From positions 62,001 to 126,000 of the forward strand of contig NZ_AP026769.1 in the NCBI RefSeq assembly GCF_026000295.1: a DNA stretch of 64,000 nt. Reading direction: 5' to 3'. Source of the stretch: Helicobacter suis HS1. Its GTDB lineage: Bacteria > Campylobacterota > Campylobacteria > Campylobacterales > Helicobacteraceae. The notes under the pieces were generated by a model. It saw nothing but the letters and a program-made list of their open reading frames with translations. It had not been told where the DNA came from and searched no databases. Below are positions 9,980 through 19,981 of the stretch, piece by piece. The position numbers and the translations under genes are program-made. How positions within the stretch are numbered: the stretch's first letter is position 1; every line of letters starts with the position of its first letter.

Positions 9980-10762
9980 CTATTCTTCTTTGATTGTATA
10001 GGCAATGGGAATGCGCAAACGCACGGTGTGTTTGGGGGCAGGGAAGAGTTTAGAAGCCTCTTTAACAGCCTGCAAGGCGGCGTGGTTAAGAATATCTGAA
10101 CCTGAGCTTTTAGAGATTTTAATATCCTCCGTACTGCCATTAGCATTGAGTACAAATTCTACCAAAACTTCCCCCTCAATGCCCCTTGCCATAGCCATGC
10201 GAGGGTAGCGGTTTTTAGATGAGATAGCCTGTTGAATCTGCATTAAAAAGGCATCGCTAACCCCTTGATTATAGGCTAGGCTTGCCTTAGCCCCTTCTGC
10301 TGTCTGGTTAGACTGCTCTACCTTTTTGGGCTTCTCTTTAGGCGGCTCTTTAGCGGGTGGCGCTTTTTGAGGGGGCGCTTCTTTTGGTTTAGTTTCCTGC
10401 TTAGGCTGAGGTTTTTCCTCTACCTTAGGTTTAGGCTCAGGTTTGGGTTTTTCCTGTGGTTTAGGCTTGGGCTTAGGTTTTGGTTTGGGTTTTGGCTTTG
10501 GTTTAGGTTGTTCTTTAGGTTTATCCTTAGGTTTTTCTTGTACTTGTGGGGCTTGCTTAGCATGGCTAAGATGATTTGCATGTGTGTTGATACTAGCTAG
10601 GCTCATGGTTACAGATTGCGTACCTGCCTGAGCTATTTTTTGGATATGATTAGAGTTAGAAAAAAAAGCCCAAAGCGCCCCCGCGTATAAAATTAAAGTA
10701 ATAAAAAAGCTAATCCAGGTTGCAGACTTACTTTTTTTCTGTAGAGATGGAGAAGTTTTCAT
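9980..10762 (-). CDS. tonB: Energy transducer TonB
   Basis: TonB couples the proton-motive force harvested by ExbBD to outer-membrane receptors for iron, nickel and similar substrates. Start ATG at 10762 (MKTSPSLQKKSK) is chosen over upstream in-frame codons inside exbD. It overlaps exbD by 35 bases. Order: cytoplasmic tail, one TM helix (ISFFITLILYAGALWAFF), a long periplasmic spacer of alternating Lys-Pro and Glu-Pro repeats (~60-130), and a C-terminal TonB domain (SSKNRYPRMAMARGIEGEVLV). Length about 260 aa is normal. Confidence 0.93.
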   Translation of the reverse strand: MKTSPSLQKKSKSATWISFFITLILYAGALWAFFSNSNHIQKIAQAGTQSVTMSLASINTHANHLSHAKQAPQVQEKPKDKPKEQPKPKPKPKPKPKPKPKPQEKPKPEPKPKVEEKPQPKQETKPKEAPPQKAPPAKEPPKEKPKKVEQSNQTAEGAKASLAYNQGVSDAFLMQIQQAISSKNRYPRMAMARGIEGEVLVEFVLNANGSTEDIKISKSSGSDILNHAALQAVKEASKLFPAPKHTVRLRIPIAYTIKEE

Positions 10763-11117
10763 GGTTGTGTTCTTTGAGAATATCAATGATCTCAATGAAA
10801 GTACCAAATTTAGAATCTTTATCGCTACGCAAATCCACAAGGGTTTTTGGATCTAAAGTAGAGATTAAGGCGCGTAATTGCTCTAAACTCTTTTGTTTGT
10901 CATCTATAAAAATCCCATCGGATTTATCCACCACAATCGTAACTTTCTTATCCTCTTTCCCTGCCTTTTCTGCACTAGAAGCACTGGGTAAGTTAACTTT
11001 GATTTTGCCCTGAGCGATGAAGGTAGAAACACTTAAAACCAATGCTAAAAGCACTAACATCACATCAATAAAGGGAACGATATTTAAACCATCACCTCTT
11101 CTTAATTTGGCGCGCAT
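10728..11117 (-). CDS. exbD: Biopolymer transport protein ExbD
   Basis: One N-terminal TM helix (LNIVPFIDVMLVLLALVLSV) contains the conserved Asp that binds protons, followed by a periplasmic domain. 129 aa. The start overlaps the exbB stop and the end overlaps tonB. This is the standard ExbB-ExbD-TonB operon. Confidence 0.94.
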   Translation of the reverse strand: MRAKLRRGDGLNIVPFIDVMLVLLALVLSVSTFIAQGKIKVNLPSASSAEKAGKEDKKVTIVVDKSDGIFIDDKQKSLEQLRALISTLDPKTLVDLRSDKDSKFGTFIEIIDILKEHNHENFSISTEKK

Positions 11118-11569
11118 TAAGCCCTCTTTTTGTGCGCTAATTTAAATTGCTCAGATAGCACATCAGTTTTACGCAACATCGCGTTATAAACAACCAAAGT
11201 TGGAATTGCTACCACCAAGCCAAAGGCTGTAGCTTTCAAGGCTAGAGATAACCCTAAAGTAATAGCTTTAGCATCTAGCCCTGTAGAACTCGTACTCATA
11301 TCATAAAAGGTAACCATCACCCCTAAAACTGTGCCCAAAAGTCCTACATAAGGTGCGTTAGAGTAGATGATATAAAGAGTGGTTAGATTTCTACTTAAAT
11401 CTAAATCTAGGCGATCTGGATCGTCATATAAACTAAAATCTAGTTTAGTATAAAAGATGATTCGCTCAATGGTAAACCACACCGCTACAAAGCTCATTAA
11501 ACCTAGTGCCGAAAAAATGGCGATGTCTACATATTCGCCAATTAGCTTAACAGATAAACCAGAATGCAT
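11117..11569 (-). CDS. exbB: Biopolymer transport protein ExbB
   Basis: MotA/TolQ/ExbB proton-channel family, 150 aa. Three TM segments are visible ([58 protein letters not shown]). The short N-terminus is typical of Helicobacter ExbB. First gene of the operon, preceded by a strong promoter and an AT-rich Fur-like site. Confidence 0.94.
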   Translation of the reverse strand: MHSGLSVKLIGEYVDIAIFSALGLMSFVAVWFTIERIIFYTKLDFSLYDDPDRLDLDLSRNLTTLYIIYSNAPYVGLLGTVLGVMVTFYDMSTSSTGLDAKAITLGLSLALKATAFGLVVAIPTLVVYNAMLRKTDVLSEQFKLAHKKRA

Positions 11570-11605
11570 GGCTATCCTTATTAAAAAGTTAAAAAAGAAG
11601 TGTTG

Positions 11606-11634
11606 ATTGTATTCGCTTTGTAATAAAAAGTCAA
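11606..11634 (-). promoter_or_regulatory. sigma-70 promoter of exbB-exbD-tonB
   Basis: On the minus strand TTGACT (11634-11629), a 17-base spacer, then TACAAT (11611-11606). A transcript starting near 11599 would leave about 30 bases of leader before exbB, with AAGGA just ahead of the ATG. Confidence 0.8.
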
Positions 11635-11647
11635 TACAAAAAGCCCT

Positions 11648-11676
11648 ATTATGACAATAATAATAAATATGATTCT
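11648..11676 (-). promoter_or_regulatory. Candidate Fur operator upstream of exbB
   Basis: An AT-rich stretch with ATTATTATTG-type half sites lies just upstream of the -35 box. H. pylori Fur boxes are TAATAATNATTATTA-like, and exbB-type operons are iron regulated in that species. The site match here is visual only. Confidence 0.4.
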
Positions 11677-11682
11677 AAGAAT

Positions 11683-12675
11683 TTAGAATAAAAAGGCATA
11701 ACTAACATAAAATTGGCTTTGTGCAGAAATACTTAGAGTTTGCTTGATAGTTTGTTGGGTACCGGGGTTGCTATTTCCATAGTTATACCAATTTTGAGCG
11801 GTAATTTTATAGTAGGGAATCTTCCAGCCTAAATTAAAGCGGTTGTGTTTTCCCAAATATAATTGGTAGCCCACATTCACATAAAAGCCATTGCCAGCGG
11901 TAAAAAAGCGGGTTTTCTGTATATGGCCTTTGCTAAGAGAAGATCCACCCAGAGTACTTAAAGCTTGGTTGTTAAAATCATCGCTCCAAAGCATCGCATA
12001 CTCCACACCCCCGCCTACAAAAACCCCCATTTTAAAAAAGAACATTTTAGAATAAAGGCGTTTGATCCAGTAATCAAGGGGGATATTGAGGAAAAAATCT
12101 ACATTAAGCCCTAGAGTAACTAAATTAGCCGGCCGTTGTAATAAAACTTCTTGCGGATTGGGTGTAGGGCATAATCCTAGAGGGTTAGTTGTGCTTAGAA
12201 TAGCACAAGGGGAGGAATAATCACTATGTACACTCTCTCCAATGACTTGATTATTGTTAGAATTAATGGCTTTAATATATTGTGGGTTATAGTTTTGCCC
12301 CCCTTGATTTTGAATCTTATAACGACTCCCTAAATTAGCCTGTGCGTATTCAATAGTCCCATAAACACGAATCCCACTAATGGCCAATTTATCAAAAAAG
12401 ATTTCATCACCTAGCGTGTAAGTAAAGGCCGGACTAAGTTTATTAGATTTATAAAAGCCTACAATTTTATTTTCTTCGCATAATTCATTAGGGCAAACAA
12501 AAGTACCATTTGGCATGGTGCTAGGATTTTGCATGCTCACTTGTTGACTCAAGGTGCTCGTGGAATTTTTAATATAACCCAGACGCACACCGGTAAAAAT
12601 ATGGTTTTTAACCGCCCCTAAAAACTGACAACAAAGCATACTTAAGGCAACAAAAAATACAAGGCTTTTGTTCAT
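11683..12675 (-). CDS. Helicobacter outer-membrane beta-barrel protein
   Basis: 330 aa with a signal peptide (MNKSLVFFVALSMLCCQFLGA) and a C-terminal aromatic end (FYVSYAFLF) typical of BamA-inserted barrels. Alternating amphipathic strands fill the rest. One Cys pair lies in an extracellular-looking loop (CPNELC). The ATG directly follows the dusB TAG, so the two genes may be co-transcribed. Exact Hof/Hor subfamily not assigned. Confidence 0.75.
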   Translation of the reverse strand: MNKSLVFFVALSMLCCQFLGAVKNHIFTGVRLGYIKNSTSTLSQQVSMQNPSTMPNGTFVCPNELCEENKIVGFYKSNKLSPAFTYTLGDEIFFDKLAISGIRVYGTIEYAQANLGSRYKIQNQGGQNYNPQYIKAINSNNNQVIGESVHSDYSSPCAILSTTNPLGLCPTPNPQEVLLQRPANLVTLGLNVDFFLNIPLDYWIKRLYSKMFFFKMGVFVGGGVEYAMLWSDDFNNQALSTLGGSSLSKGHIQKTRFFTAGNGFYVNVGYQLYLGKHNRFNLGWKIPYYKITAQNWYNYGNSNPGTQQTIKQTLSISAQSQFYVSYAFLF

Positions 12676-13665
12676 CTAAAGGCTTTGGCGATTTAGAGTA
12701 ATGATTTGTGGTAGGGGGCTAAGGGGTGCGTGGGTGCTAAAAAAATCCTCAATTTGAGCGCGGCTCTGTGCTGGCATAACCATCGCATTAACAGCCGATC
12801 TAAAAGCCCCAGCCCCTACATGCCCTTTGGCATAGGCATGGAGATTTTTTCTAAACATGATAACCCCCCTATCCCCATAAAAGGCCACCATTTTATCAAA
12901 ATGCTCTAAAACCAAATCTTTTTTAAGAATCGCGGGTAATTCTTCGGTGTTATGTTTGATTTGCCAAAAAATCCAAGGCTGCGTTAGCGAGGATCGCCCA
13001 ATCATCACCCCATTAGCCCCTGTATATTCTAGCACCTCCCTAGCCTTCTTAGGGCTATCAATTTCTCCATTAGCAATCAATGGTTTATGCAGTATTTGGC
13101 GCATCAAACGCACGCTATCATAATCAATGCGCTCTTTTTTATAGCGATCAGAACGAGTGCGCGCGTGTACCACCACAAAATCCACCGGCGCATCGTTAAG
13201 GGCATGGGCGATCTCTAATGGAATCTTTTCATCAAATCCTAAGCGCACTTTTACACTAGTATAAGGCTTATTGGTGGTTGTTTTGATCAACTCTAAGAGT
13301 TTAACCAAGTGTTTTAAATCCTTAAGTAGCCCGCTTCCATTGCCGTGATTGGCGACTTTAGGTGCTGGGCAACCGCAATTAAAATCTAAAATATCAATCC
13401 CTGTAGTGGTGTTGAGTAATTCTACTGCCTGTTTGACAACCTCCATTTTAGACCCGGCAATTTGCACGCTAAAAGGGCTTTCCTCGGGAGATTTTTGTAA
13501 CATTTTACTGGTTTTATCAAAGGCATGTACCAAAGCGTGGCTACTAATCATTTCACTCACCGTTACATCTACCCCAAAGCGTTTAACCACACTTCTAAAG
13601 GGCAAATCCGTATAGCCTGCTAAGGGTGCTAAAAACAGCAAATCCTTAAACACCAATTTTTCCAT
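12676..13665 (-). CDS. dus: tRNA-dihydrouridine synthase (Dus family)
   Basis: FMN-dependent reductase of tRNA uridines. Start ATG 13665 gives MEKLVFKDLLFLAPLAGYTD, the canonical Dus N-terminus. An upstream in-frame ATG at 13719 lies inside the cca-like gene. Seen: DFNCGCPAPKV with the catalytic Cys, VKVRLG, HARTR, and FMN-phosphate motif GANGVMIGRSSL. About 329 aa. Confidence 0.92.
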   Translation of the reverse strand: MEKLVFKDLLFLAPLAGYTDLPFRSVVKRFGVDVTVSEMISSHALVHAFDKTSKMLQKSPEESPFSVQIAGSKMEVVKQAVELLNTTTGIDILDFNCGCPAPKVANHGNGSGLLKDLKHLVKLLELIKTTTNKPYTSVKVRLGFDEKIPLEIAHALNDAPVDFVVVHARTRSDRYKKERIDYDSVRLMRQILHKPLIANGEIDSPKKAREVLEYTGANGVMIGRSSLTQPWIFWQIKHNTEELPAILKKDLVLEHFDKMVAFYGDRGVIMFRKNLHAYAKGHVGAGAFRSAVNAMVMPAQSRAQIEDFFSTHAPLSPLPQIITLNRQSL

Positions 13666-13670
13666 AAACT

Positions 13671-14900
13671 TTATTTTAACGCATATTCTCTTAAATCTTT
13701 GATCCATTTTTGAGCCCATTCTAATAATGCTCCTAGCTCATTTTTAACCCTCTCTTGTACTACCTCTTTTAAACAGGCCTGCAAACACGCCCCAATTTCT
13801 GCACCTCTTAACCCTAGATTTTTGACATGATCACCTTTAAGGGCTAAAAAATGTAAAGAATAAACTTCTTTTTGTATGCCAATTACTTTAAAATGCACGC
13901 GTAAAGCACGGCTTAAAGGTACATCACTAGCCTGTAGCCACCCTAGCCACGCTCTAAACTGACTTAAACTTAAAACCTGTAATTGTTGCTTAACCCAGAT
14001 TTTAGAGTCTTGCGGATTAATTTTGGTATATGGGTGTAGCTTATTTAGGGTTAGAATGAATTGTTTAGGGGCTTTTAAGTTTTTTAAACAAGTTTGCATA
14101 CTTAATTGATCGCAATTTTGATAGATCAATAAAAGCCGCGCTACTAAATTAGGGGGTGTGCATGAGAGCTTGGCTAAAAGTTTACTATCTAAACTTCCAA
14201 AAATGCGCTCTAAAAGAGTGCAATAGCGCATACAGACATCAGAAGCGTTAAAACCTACCAACAATCTGGAGCATTCATGCCAAATGCGCTCTTTGCTGAT
14301 TTTGTCTAATAAATTTGCTTGATCAAAGAGCGCATTCTCACTTTTAACATCTAGTTTAAAACCTAGAGTACTGGCAAAACGCATAGCTCTTAAAATGCGC
14401 AAAGCATCTTCTTCTAAACGCACAGAGGGCACACCTACGAAGGCAAGTTTGCGATCTTTTAAATCTTGTAGCCCTCCATGTAAATCTAAAAGCCCTTTTT
14501 TGGGGTGAAAGGCTAATGCGTTAATCGTTAAATCGCGGCGACTCAAATCTGATTCAAGTGAGTTAACAAAGCTTACTTTTGGGTGGCGGTGGTTGGTATA
14601 ATCAAACTCTAAGCGATAAGTGGTTATTTCAAAAAACTGCCCTTTATATAAAACCCCTAGAGTGCCAAATTTTAAACCCACAAGGCTAGTTTGCATTTTA
14701 GATTGTAAAAGGGCTAATAATTGTTCCGGCGTAGCATTTGTCGCTAAATCATAATCCTTAGGCTTTTTATTAAGAAGTAAATCGCGCACACTCCCACCCA
14801 CCACCACAGCTTCAAACCCACCTTGTTCAATTAAATCTATTAATTCTAAGAGTGCATGAGGGAGAGTTAAAGCATAGGTTAAATCCCAACCCACTGACAA
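13671..14900 (-). CDS. CCA tRNA nucleotidyltransferase / poly(A) polymerase family
   Basis: Class II nucleotidyltransferase that adds or repairs the tRNA 3' CCA. Seen: GGSVRDLLL (residues ~35), the catalytic DYDLAT, RRDLTINA and the RLEEDALRILRAMRFA block, followed by a helical C-terminal body. 409 aa. It ends a few bases before dus on the same strand. Confidence 0.9.
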   Translation of the reverse strand: MSVGWDLTYALTLPHALLELIDLIEQGGFEAVVVGGSVRDLLLNKKPKDYDLATNATPEQLLALLQSKMQTSLVGLKFGTLGVLYKGQFFEITTYRLEFDYTNHRHPKVSFVNSLESDLSRRDLTINALAFHPKKGLLDLHGGLQDLKDRKLAFVGVPSVRLEEDALRILRAMRFASTLGFKLDVKSENALFDQANLLDKISKERIWHECSRLLVGFNASDVCMRYCTLLERIFGSLDSKLLAKLSCTPPNLVARLLLIYQNCDQLSMQTCLKNLKAPKQFILTLNKLHPYTKINPQDSKIWVKQQLQVLSLSQFRAWLGWLQASDVPLSRALRVHFKVIGIQKEVYSLHFLALKGDHVKNLGLRGAEIGACLQACLKEVVQERVKNELGALLEWAQKWIKDLREYALK

Positions 14901-14942
14901 GTCCTTTGCTATAATCCTTTCATTTTAATATAAAGAGCCACC

Positions 14943-15671
14943 ATGAAACCCTTTGATTTACAAAGTTTACTAACCAAGCGCTATAAAAGTAGCTGTGTAC
15001 TTTGCTTTAGTGGAGGACAGGATAGCACGACTCTAGCGCTTTGGAGTTTATCTGCCTTTGAAAAAACCTATTTATTGGGTTTTGATTATGCCCAAAGGCA
15101 TGGCATAGAGCTAGAACAAGCCACAAAAATTGCCACACAATTAAAGTTACCTTTTAAAATTCTTAGTTTAGATTTTTTACAAGAGTTGAGTAACTCCGCT
15201 CTCTTTAAAAAAAGCCCCCAATCAATCCAAGCCCCACACATGAAAAACCCGCAATTACCCGCCTCCTTTGTACCCGACCGTAACGCTTTATTCGTCACTC
15301 TTGCTCATGCCTATGCTTTCAATTTAGGGGCTTCTTTTGTACTCTTGGGTATTTCAGAACAAGATTACAGCGGCTATTTTGATTGCCGCCAAAATTTCTT
15401 AGAAAGTTTACAAACTTCTTTAAATCTAGGTGCTTTTGGCACTCCTGAGGGCATCACTTTACTAGCCCCTTTCATGTTTATGAGCAAAGCCCAAGAATTT
15501 GCTTTAGCCCAAAAATTAGGGTTTTTAGATTTTATACTAGAACAAACCCATACTTGTTATATCGGGGATCGTAGCACCCGCCACCCTTATGGCTATGGCT
15601 GTGGTACATGCCCAGCTTGTCTTTTAAGACAAAAGGGTTATGAAAACTTTTTAAAAGAATCTAATAAATAA
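14943..15671 (+). CDS. queC: 7-cyano-7-deazaguanine synthase QueC
   Basis: ATP-dependent enzyme forming preQ0 in queuosine synthesis. PP-loop SGGQDSTT (residues ~24-31) and the C-terminal zinc ligands CYIGD...CGTCPACLLR are present. 242 aa, normal length. Divergent from the cca-like gene, with about 40 bases between start codons. Confidence 0.94.
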   Translation: MKPFDLQSLLTKRYKSSCVLCFSGGQDSTTLALWSLSAFEKTYLLGFDYAQRHGIELEQATKIATQLKLPFKILSLDFLQELSNSALFKKSPQSIQAPHMKNPQLPASFVPDRNALFVTLAHAYAFNLGASFVLLGISEQDYSGYFDCRQNFLESLQTSLNLGAFGTPEGITLLAPFMFMSKAQEFALAQKLGFLDFILEQTHTCYIGDRSTRHPYGYGCGTCPACLLRQKGYENFLKESNK

Positions 15672-15701
15672 AATTGATACTATAAGACTAAAGTTTTATG
15701 C

Positions 15702-15707
15702 TATAAT
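15702..15707 (+). promoter_or_regulatory. -10 box of the cbpA-hspR operon
   Basis: TATAAT within GCTATAATAGC, 26 bases before the cbpA ATG. In H. pylori this operon is repressed by its own product HspR. No clear HAIR-type CTTGAG/CTCAAG inverted repeat is visible here. Confidence 0.6.
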
Positions 15708-15733
15708 AGCTTTATATTTTTTAAAGGATATAC

Positions 15734-16597
15734 ATGGGAAAAAGTTTATACGCGACCTTAGAGGTGAGCGAGCAAGCCAGCAATGAAGAAATTAAAAAAT
15801 CCTACCGCAGGCTAGCGCGCAAATACCACCCCGATCTCAATAAGGGTAAGGAAGCTGAGGAAAAATTTAAAGAGATCAATGCTGCTTATGAAATTTTAAG
15901 CGATCCACAAAAGCGCGCCCAATACGATCAATTTGGCGATAACATGTTTGGAGGGCAGAATTTTAGCGATTTTGCGCGTTCTCAAGGCAAGGGCGCTAAT
16001 TTTGATGATATTTTAGCCCAAATCTTTGGTCGTGGAGGATTTGGAGGGGGTGGTTTTGGGCATGGAGGTTTTGCAGACTTTGGAGGGTTTAATTTTGCTG
16101 AAAATTTAGATGTGCACGCAGAAATCCAAATTAGTCTACAAGAAGCTGTTTTAGGCGCTAAACGATCTATCAAACTCAACCACGATAGTTTTGAGATTAA
16201 AATCCCAGCAGGGGTTAAAGAGGGGGAGGTTTTGCGGGCTAAAGGTAAAGGGCGTACTCAGGGAGGATTAAGAGGCGATGTACTTTTAAAAGTGCATGTA
16301 TTAGAAGATGGCACTTATACCCGTAGCGGTGATGATCTGATTAAGGATTTTGATTTGCCCTTAAAAACGGCTCTTTTTGGAGGTAAAATACAAGTCCCCA
16401 CTTTACATAAAGAAATTGCCCTTAAAATCCCGCCTAATACCAAAAATGCCCAAAAATTCCGCATTAAAGGTTTGGGGGTGAAGAATCGAAAGAGTGCAGA
16501 AATGGGGGATTTGTATTTAAAAGCCCATGTGATTTTGCCCCATACAGATACTTTAAGTGCAGATGTTAAACAAGTTTTACAAGAACAATTACCCTAA
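15734..16597 (+). CDS. cbpA: DnaJ-like co-chaperone CbpA
   Basis: J domain with the DnaK-activating HPD (KYHPDLNKG, residues ~33-41), a Gly/Phe-rich linker (~95-125), and the two-part DnaJ C-terminal substrate domain without the zinc finger, as in CbpA. 287 aa. AAAGGA precedes the ATG. It is followed after 9 bases by hspR. Confidence 0.92.
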   Translation: MGKSLYATLEVSEQASNEEIKKSYRRLARKYHPDLNKGKEAEEKFKEINAAYEILSDPQKRAQYDQFGDNMFGGQNFSDFARSQGKGANFDDILAQIFGRGGFGGGGFGHGGFADFGGFNFAENLDVHAEIQISLQEAVLGAKRSIKLNHDSFEIKIPAGVKEGEVLRAKGKGRTQGGLRGDVLLKVHVLEDGTYTRSGDDLIKDFDLPLKTALFGGKIQVPTLHKEIALKIPPNTKNAQKFRIKGLGVKNRKSAEMGDLYLKAHVILPHTDTLSADVKQVLQEQLP

Positions 16598-16606
16598 GGA
16601 ACAAAC

Positions 16607-16972
16607 ATGGTTGATTATGATGCACCTCTTTACTTAATTAGTGTGGTAGCCAAGATGTTAGATGTCCATCCCCAGACTCTGCGCCAATATGAAAAAGAAG
16701 GGCTTGTTGAACCCAAACGCACAGATGGAAAAGTACGCCTATATTCTCAGAGGGATATGGATAAGATCAAAACCATTTTGCGCTTAACTAGAGATATGGG
16801 CGTTAATTTAGCGGGGGTGGATATTATTTTGCGCCTTAAAGAGCGATTAGACGAGTTAGATAGCCTTAATGAGCAATTACAAACACACATGCAACAAAGT
16901 ACGCCAAGTAGATCAGAAACCAAACAACTCCAAAAAACATCTTATGAATTAATTTTGTTTAAAAAAACCTAG
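16607..16972 (+). CDS. hspR: Heat-shock repressor HspR (MerR family)
   Basis: An N-terminal MerR winged helix-turn-helix ([28 protein letters not shown]) and a coiled region follow the usual pattern. 121 aa. HspR represses chaperone operons in Helicobacter. It sits directly downstream of cbpA as in H. pylori, though the third gene of that operon is not present here. It overlaps the convergent MidA-like gene by four bases. Confidence 0.92.
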   Translation: MVDYDAPLYLISVVAKMLDVHPQTLRQYEKEGLVEPKRTDGKVRLYSQRDMDKIKTILRLTRDMGVNLAGVDIILRLKERLDELDSLNEQLQTHMQQSTPSRSETKQLQKTSYELILFKKT

Positions 16973-17196
16973 TTGCCTACAATAAGCCCTTTAAAGCGCT
17001 CGCCAAACCCTTCAGGGTTGATAAGAGCACGGGCTTTAATGCTCTCTCTTTGGTAGGTTGTAAAGGGGGCGCTAGCATGGAATAATTCTAATAAAGACGC
17101 TAACCCCATTTTTAAAAGAGTCGTGCTTTGCGTACCATAAAAAAGGGTGTGTGCCCCCTGTGCTAGAAAGAGTGTTTCTAAGAGTTTAAAATCTAC

Positions 17197-17284
17197 CTTA
17201 GGCATCTTATTTAAATTCTTTTTAGAAGGTTTAGAGAGTTCTATTTCTTTTAATTCAGCCTCTAAGGGTCTATTGACACCGCGT
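17197..17284 (-). repeat. In-place copy of uvrB 18081-18168 (offset 884)
   Basis: 88 bases matching the uvrB segment that encodes [20 protein letters not shown], placed inside the MidA-like gene without shifting its frame. Confidence 0.92.
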
Positions 17285-17348
17285 CTTAAACTAATCCCCC
17301 CATAACTCCCATATTGCCCATAATCAAAACTAACCATGATCCATTTTT

Positions 17349-17602
17349 TAGCCTCTTGCATGCTAGGCGTGATTTTATCTGCATAAAAAATCACCCTGCC
17401 ATGTATATGCCGTGCTGCTCTGCCCATAGTTTGGATTAAAGCCATATTGCTACGCAAAAACCCTTCTTTATCTGCATCTAAAATAGCCACTAAAGACACT
17501 TCCGGTAAATCTAAACCTTCTCTAAGTAGATTAATACCAATTAAAACATCAATTTCTCCAAGCCGCAAGGCACGGATACTGGGTTGCGCGCGATCACATC
17601 TG
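17349..17602 (-). repeat. In-place copy of uvrB 18233-18487 (offset 884-885)
   Basis: About 254 bases of uvrB helicase motifs V-VI with a few substitutions and one missing base (GATACTGGG versus GATACTGTGG). Confidence 0.92.
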
Positions 17603-17960
17603 CATTCAAGATCAACCCCTCTTTTGGCTAATTTTTCTTTTTGTAGATTAACTAGTCTATCTAAAGGTTCTACACTGATAAATCTTATGTGCTCTAACAC
17701 GCCTTGACTTAAATCTTTTAAAAACCCCACCACATCACTTAATAATAACCCCTCTCCTGCCCCTATTTCTACAACACTTAAAGGCAAAGAAAGCCACCCA
17801 TTCTCTAGTAAGGATAATAAATAAAACGCTAGTGTACCCCCAAAAAAGGCACTACTATTTACGGCTGTATAAAAATCCCCTTGCATGCCAATTAATGCGT
17901 GCCTATAATAGCCATTTTCACCATATAGCCACTCTTGCATGCACTGGCTAAAACTCTGCA

Positions 17961-19925
17961 TTAAAGACCTCTAATCCTTGCAATTTCATCTCTTAGCTTA
18001 GCCGCATTTTCAAAGTCTAAAACCCTAGCCCTCTCTTGCATTTGGGCGCGCAAAGTTTTAATCAGCCGTTCTTTTTCACTCTTAGGCATCTTATTTAAAT
18101 TCTTTTTAGAAGGTTTAGAGAGTTCTATTTCTTTTAATTCAGCCTCTAAGGGTCTATTGACACCGCGTGGAGTTAATCCATGCTCTTGGTTAAAGGCCAT
18201 TTGTTTAGCTCGTCTACTATCTGTAATATCCATAGCCTCTTGCATGCTAGGCGTGATTTTATCTGCATAAAAAATCACCCTGCCATGTACATGCCGTGCT
18301 GCTCTGCCCATAGTTTGGATTAAAGCCGTACTGCTACGCAAAAACCCTTCTTTATCTGCATCTAAAATAGCCACTAAAGACACTTCCGGTAAATCTAAAC
18401 CTTCTCTAAGTAGATTAATACCAATTAAAACATCAATTTCTCCAAGCCGCAAGGCACGGATACTGTGGTTGCGCGCGATCACATCTGTATCGCTGTGTAA
18501 ATACTGCACTTTAAGCCCACATTCTGCATAGTGTTTACAGAGTTCCTCAGCCATGCGCTTTGTTAAAGTAGTTACCAATACCCGCTCTTTTTTAGCCACT
18601 ACGCTTTGAATGGTCTTTAAAAGATCGTTAACTTGATTTTGTGTAGGTCTTAAGCAATACTCCGGATCTAAAAGCCCGGTTGGGCGGATAATTTGGCTAG
18701 CTACATGATTGCCTGAGAGTTCTAGCTCTAAAGGGTTTGGTGTAGCTGAAACAAAGAGAAAATGCGGAGCTTTTTGGATAAATTCCTCATATTTAAGAGG
18801 GCGGTTATCTAGGGCTGATGGGAGTCTAAATCCATGCTCAACAAGTACTTGTTTGCGACTCAAATCTCCAGCATACATGCCCTTAAATTGAGGCAAGCTT
18901 ACATGGGATTCATCTACAATCACAAGATAGGGGCAATTTTTCTGTGCAAAGTAATCCATAAGAGTATAGGGAGTTTCTCCGGCTTGTTTACCTGTAAAAT
19001 GGCGGGAATAATTCTCAATACCCTTACAAATCCCAGTTGTGCCCATCATTTCTAAATCAAATTCTGTCCGTGTTTTAAGCCGTTCATACTCTAAAAGTTT
19101 TTGTTCTTGTTTGAAAAATTCTAAACGCTGCGCTAATTCTGTCTCAATGCTAGAAAGAGCTTTTTTAAGGCACTGCGGACTGACAATAAAGGCACTTGCC
19201 GCATAAAGAATATAAGAATCTAAGGATTGGATAGGGGTGTTTTCTAAAGCGTCCATGTAAGTGATGCGATCTACCTCATCTCCGAAAAATTCCACACGGA
19301 TAAAATTAGAATCATTATAAGCCGGGAAAATATCTACACTCTCCCCAACTACCCTAAAATACCCCCTCTCTAAAATATCTTGCCGTTCATAACCCATTTC
19401 TACTAGCTTAAGTAAAAATTGTGTGTAAGAAATTTGTTGCCCCACCTCAATTTTTTCAAGCATGCTTAGATATTCTGCCGGATTACCTAGCCCATAATTA
19501 GCCGAAACACTAGCAACCACCACCACATCATCATAGCCTAGTAAAGAAGTGATCGCACTCAAACGCAAACGCTCCAAATCCTCATTAATGGAGCTGTCTT
19601 TTTCTATGAATAAATCGCGTCTAGGGATATAAGATTCAGGCTGGTAATAATCAAAGTGAGAGATAAAATATTCCACATGGTTTTTAGGGAAGAAACTTTT
19701 AAATTCGCTATAAAGCTGGGCGCATAGGGTTTTATTATGCGACATCACCAAAGTTGGCATCTGTAATTTAGAAATCAAGTAAGCCATGCTAAAGGTCTTG
19801 CCACTGCCTGTAACCCCTACTAGAGTTTGGTATTTTGCATTCAGATTAATTCCCTCTTGTAATTTTTGTACGGCTTGTTCTTGCTCTAAACTTGCTTTGT
19901 AAGGGGCATTTAGAATAAAACCCAT
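17961..19925 (-). CDS. uvrB: Excinuclease ABC subunit UvrB
   Basis: Damage-verification helicase of nucleotide excision repair. Walker A GVTGSGKT (residues ~38-45), beta-hairpin region [13 protein letters not shown] Walker B, motifs V-VI ([23 protein letters not shown]) and a C-terminal UVR motif ([20 protein letters not shown]) that binds UvrC. 654 aa, complete. This is the native source of the two copies in the next gene. Confidence 0.96.
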   Translation of the reverse strand: MGFILNAPYKASLEQEQAVQKLQEGINLNAKYQTLVGVTGSGKTFSMAYLISKLQMPTLVMSHNKTLCAQLYSEFKSFFPKNHVEYFISHFDYYQPESYIPRRDLFIEKDSSINEDLERLRLSAITSLLGYDDVVVVASVSANYGLGNPAEYLSMLEKIEVGQQISYTQFLLKLVEMGYERQDILERGYFRVVGESVDIFPAYNDSNFIRVEFFGDEVDRITYMDALENTPIQSLDSYILYAASAFIVSPQCLKKALSSIETELAQRLEFFKQEQKLLEYERLKTRTEFDLEMMGTTGICKGIENYSRHFTGKQAGETPYTLMDYFAQKNCPYLVIVDESHVSLPQFKGMYAGDLSRKQVLVEHGFRLPSALDNRPLKYEEFIQKAPHFLFVSATPNPLELELSGNHVASQIIRPTGLLDPEYCLRPTQNQVNDLLKTIQSVVAKKERVLVTTLTKRMAEELCKHYAECGLKVQYLHSDTDVIARNHSIRALRLGEIDVLIGINLLREGLDLPEVSLVAILDADKEGFLRSSTALIQTMGRAARHVHGRVIFYADKITPSMQEAMDITDSRRAKQMAFNQEHGLTPRGVNRPLEAELKEIELSKPSKKNLNKMPKSEKERLIKTLRAQMQERARVLDFENAAKLRDEIARIRGL

Positions 19926-19981
19926 GTCTTTGCCTTTTGATAAAATCAGGGGGTATAATAACTAAAAACCTAAGGAATTTA

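Larger units (their letters stand above)
16969..17961 (-). pseudogene. MidA/NDUFAF7-like SAM methyltransferase with two uvrB pieces pasted in frame
   Basis: The N-terminus shows a SAM-dependent methyltransferase of the DUF185 family ([19 protein letters not shown], motif I). Two internal blocks are UvrB sequence: the helicase motif region ([20 protein letters not shown] to [11 protein letters not shown]) and the stretch [18 protein letters not shown]. Between and after them native methyltransferase sequence resumes in the same frame ([35 protein letters not shown]). The start overlaps the uvrB stop (TAATG). The apparent fusion is best explained by length-preserving overwriting and is not a real hybrid protein. 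Confidence 0.75.

Noticed and set aside
10380-10530. Tandem repeat array within tonB
   Set aside because: These are the Lys-Pro/Glu-Pro codons of the TonB spacer, a normal family feature.
16969-17961. A hybrid protein joining a MidA-like methyltransferase with UvrB helicase motifs
   Set aside because: The UvrB blocks are near-identical DNA copies of 18.1-18.5 kb at the window-wide offset; native sequence is missing where they sit, so no true fusion is indicated.
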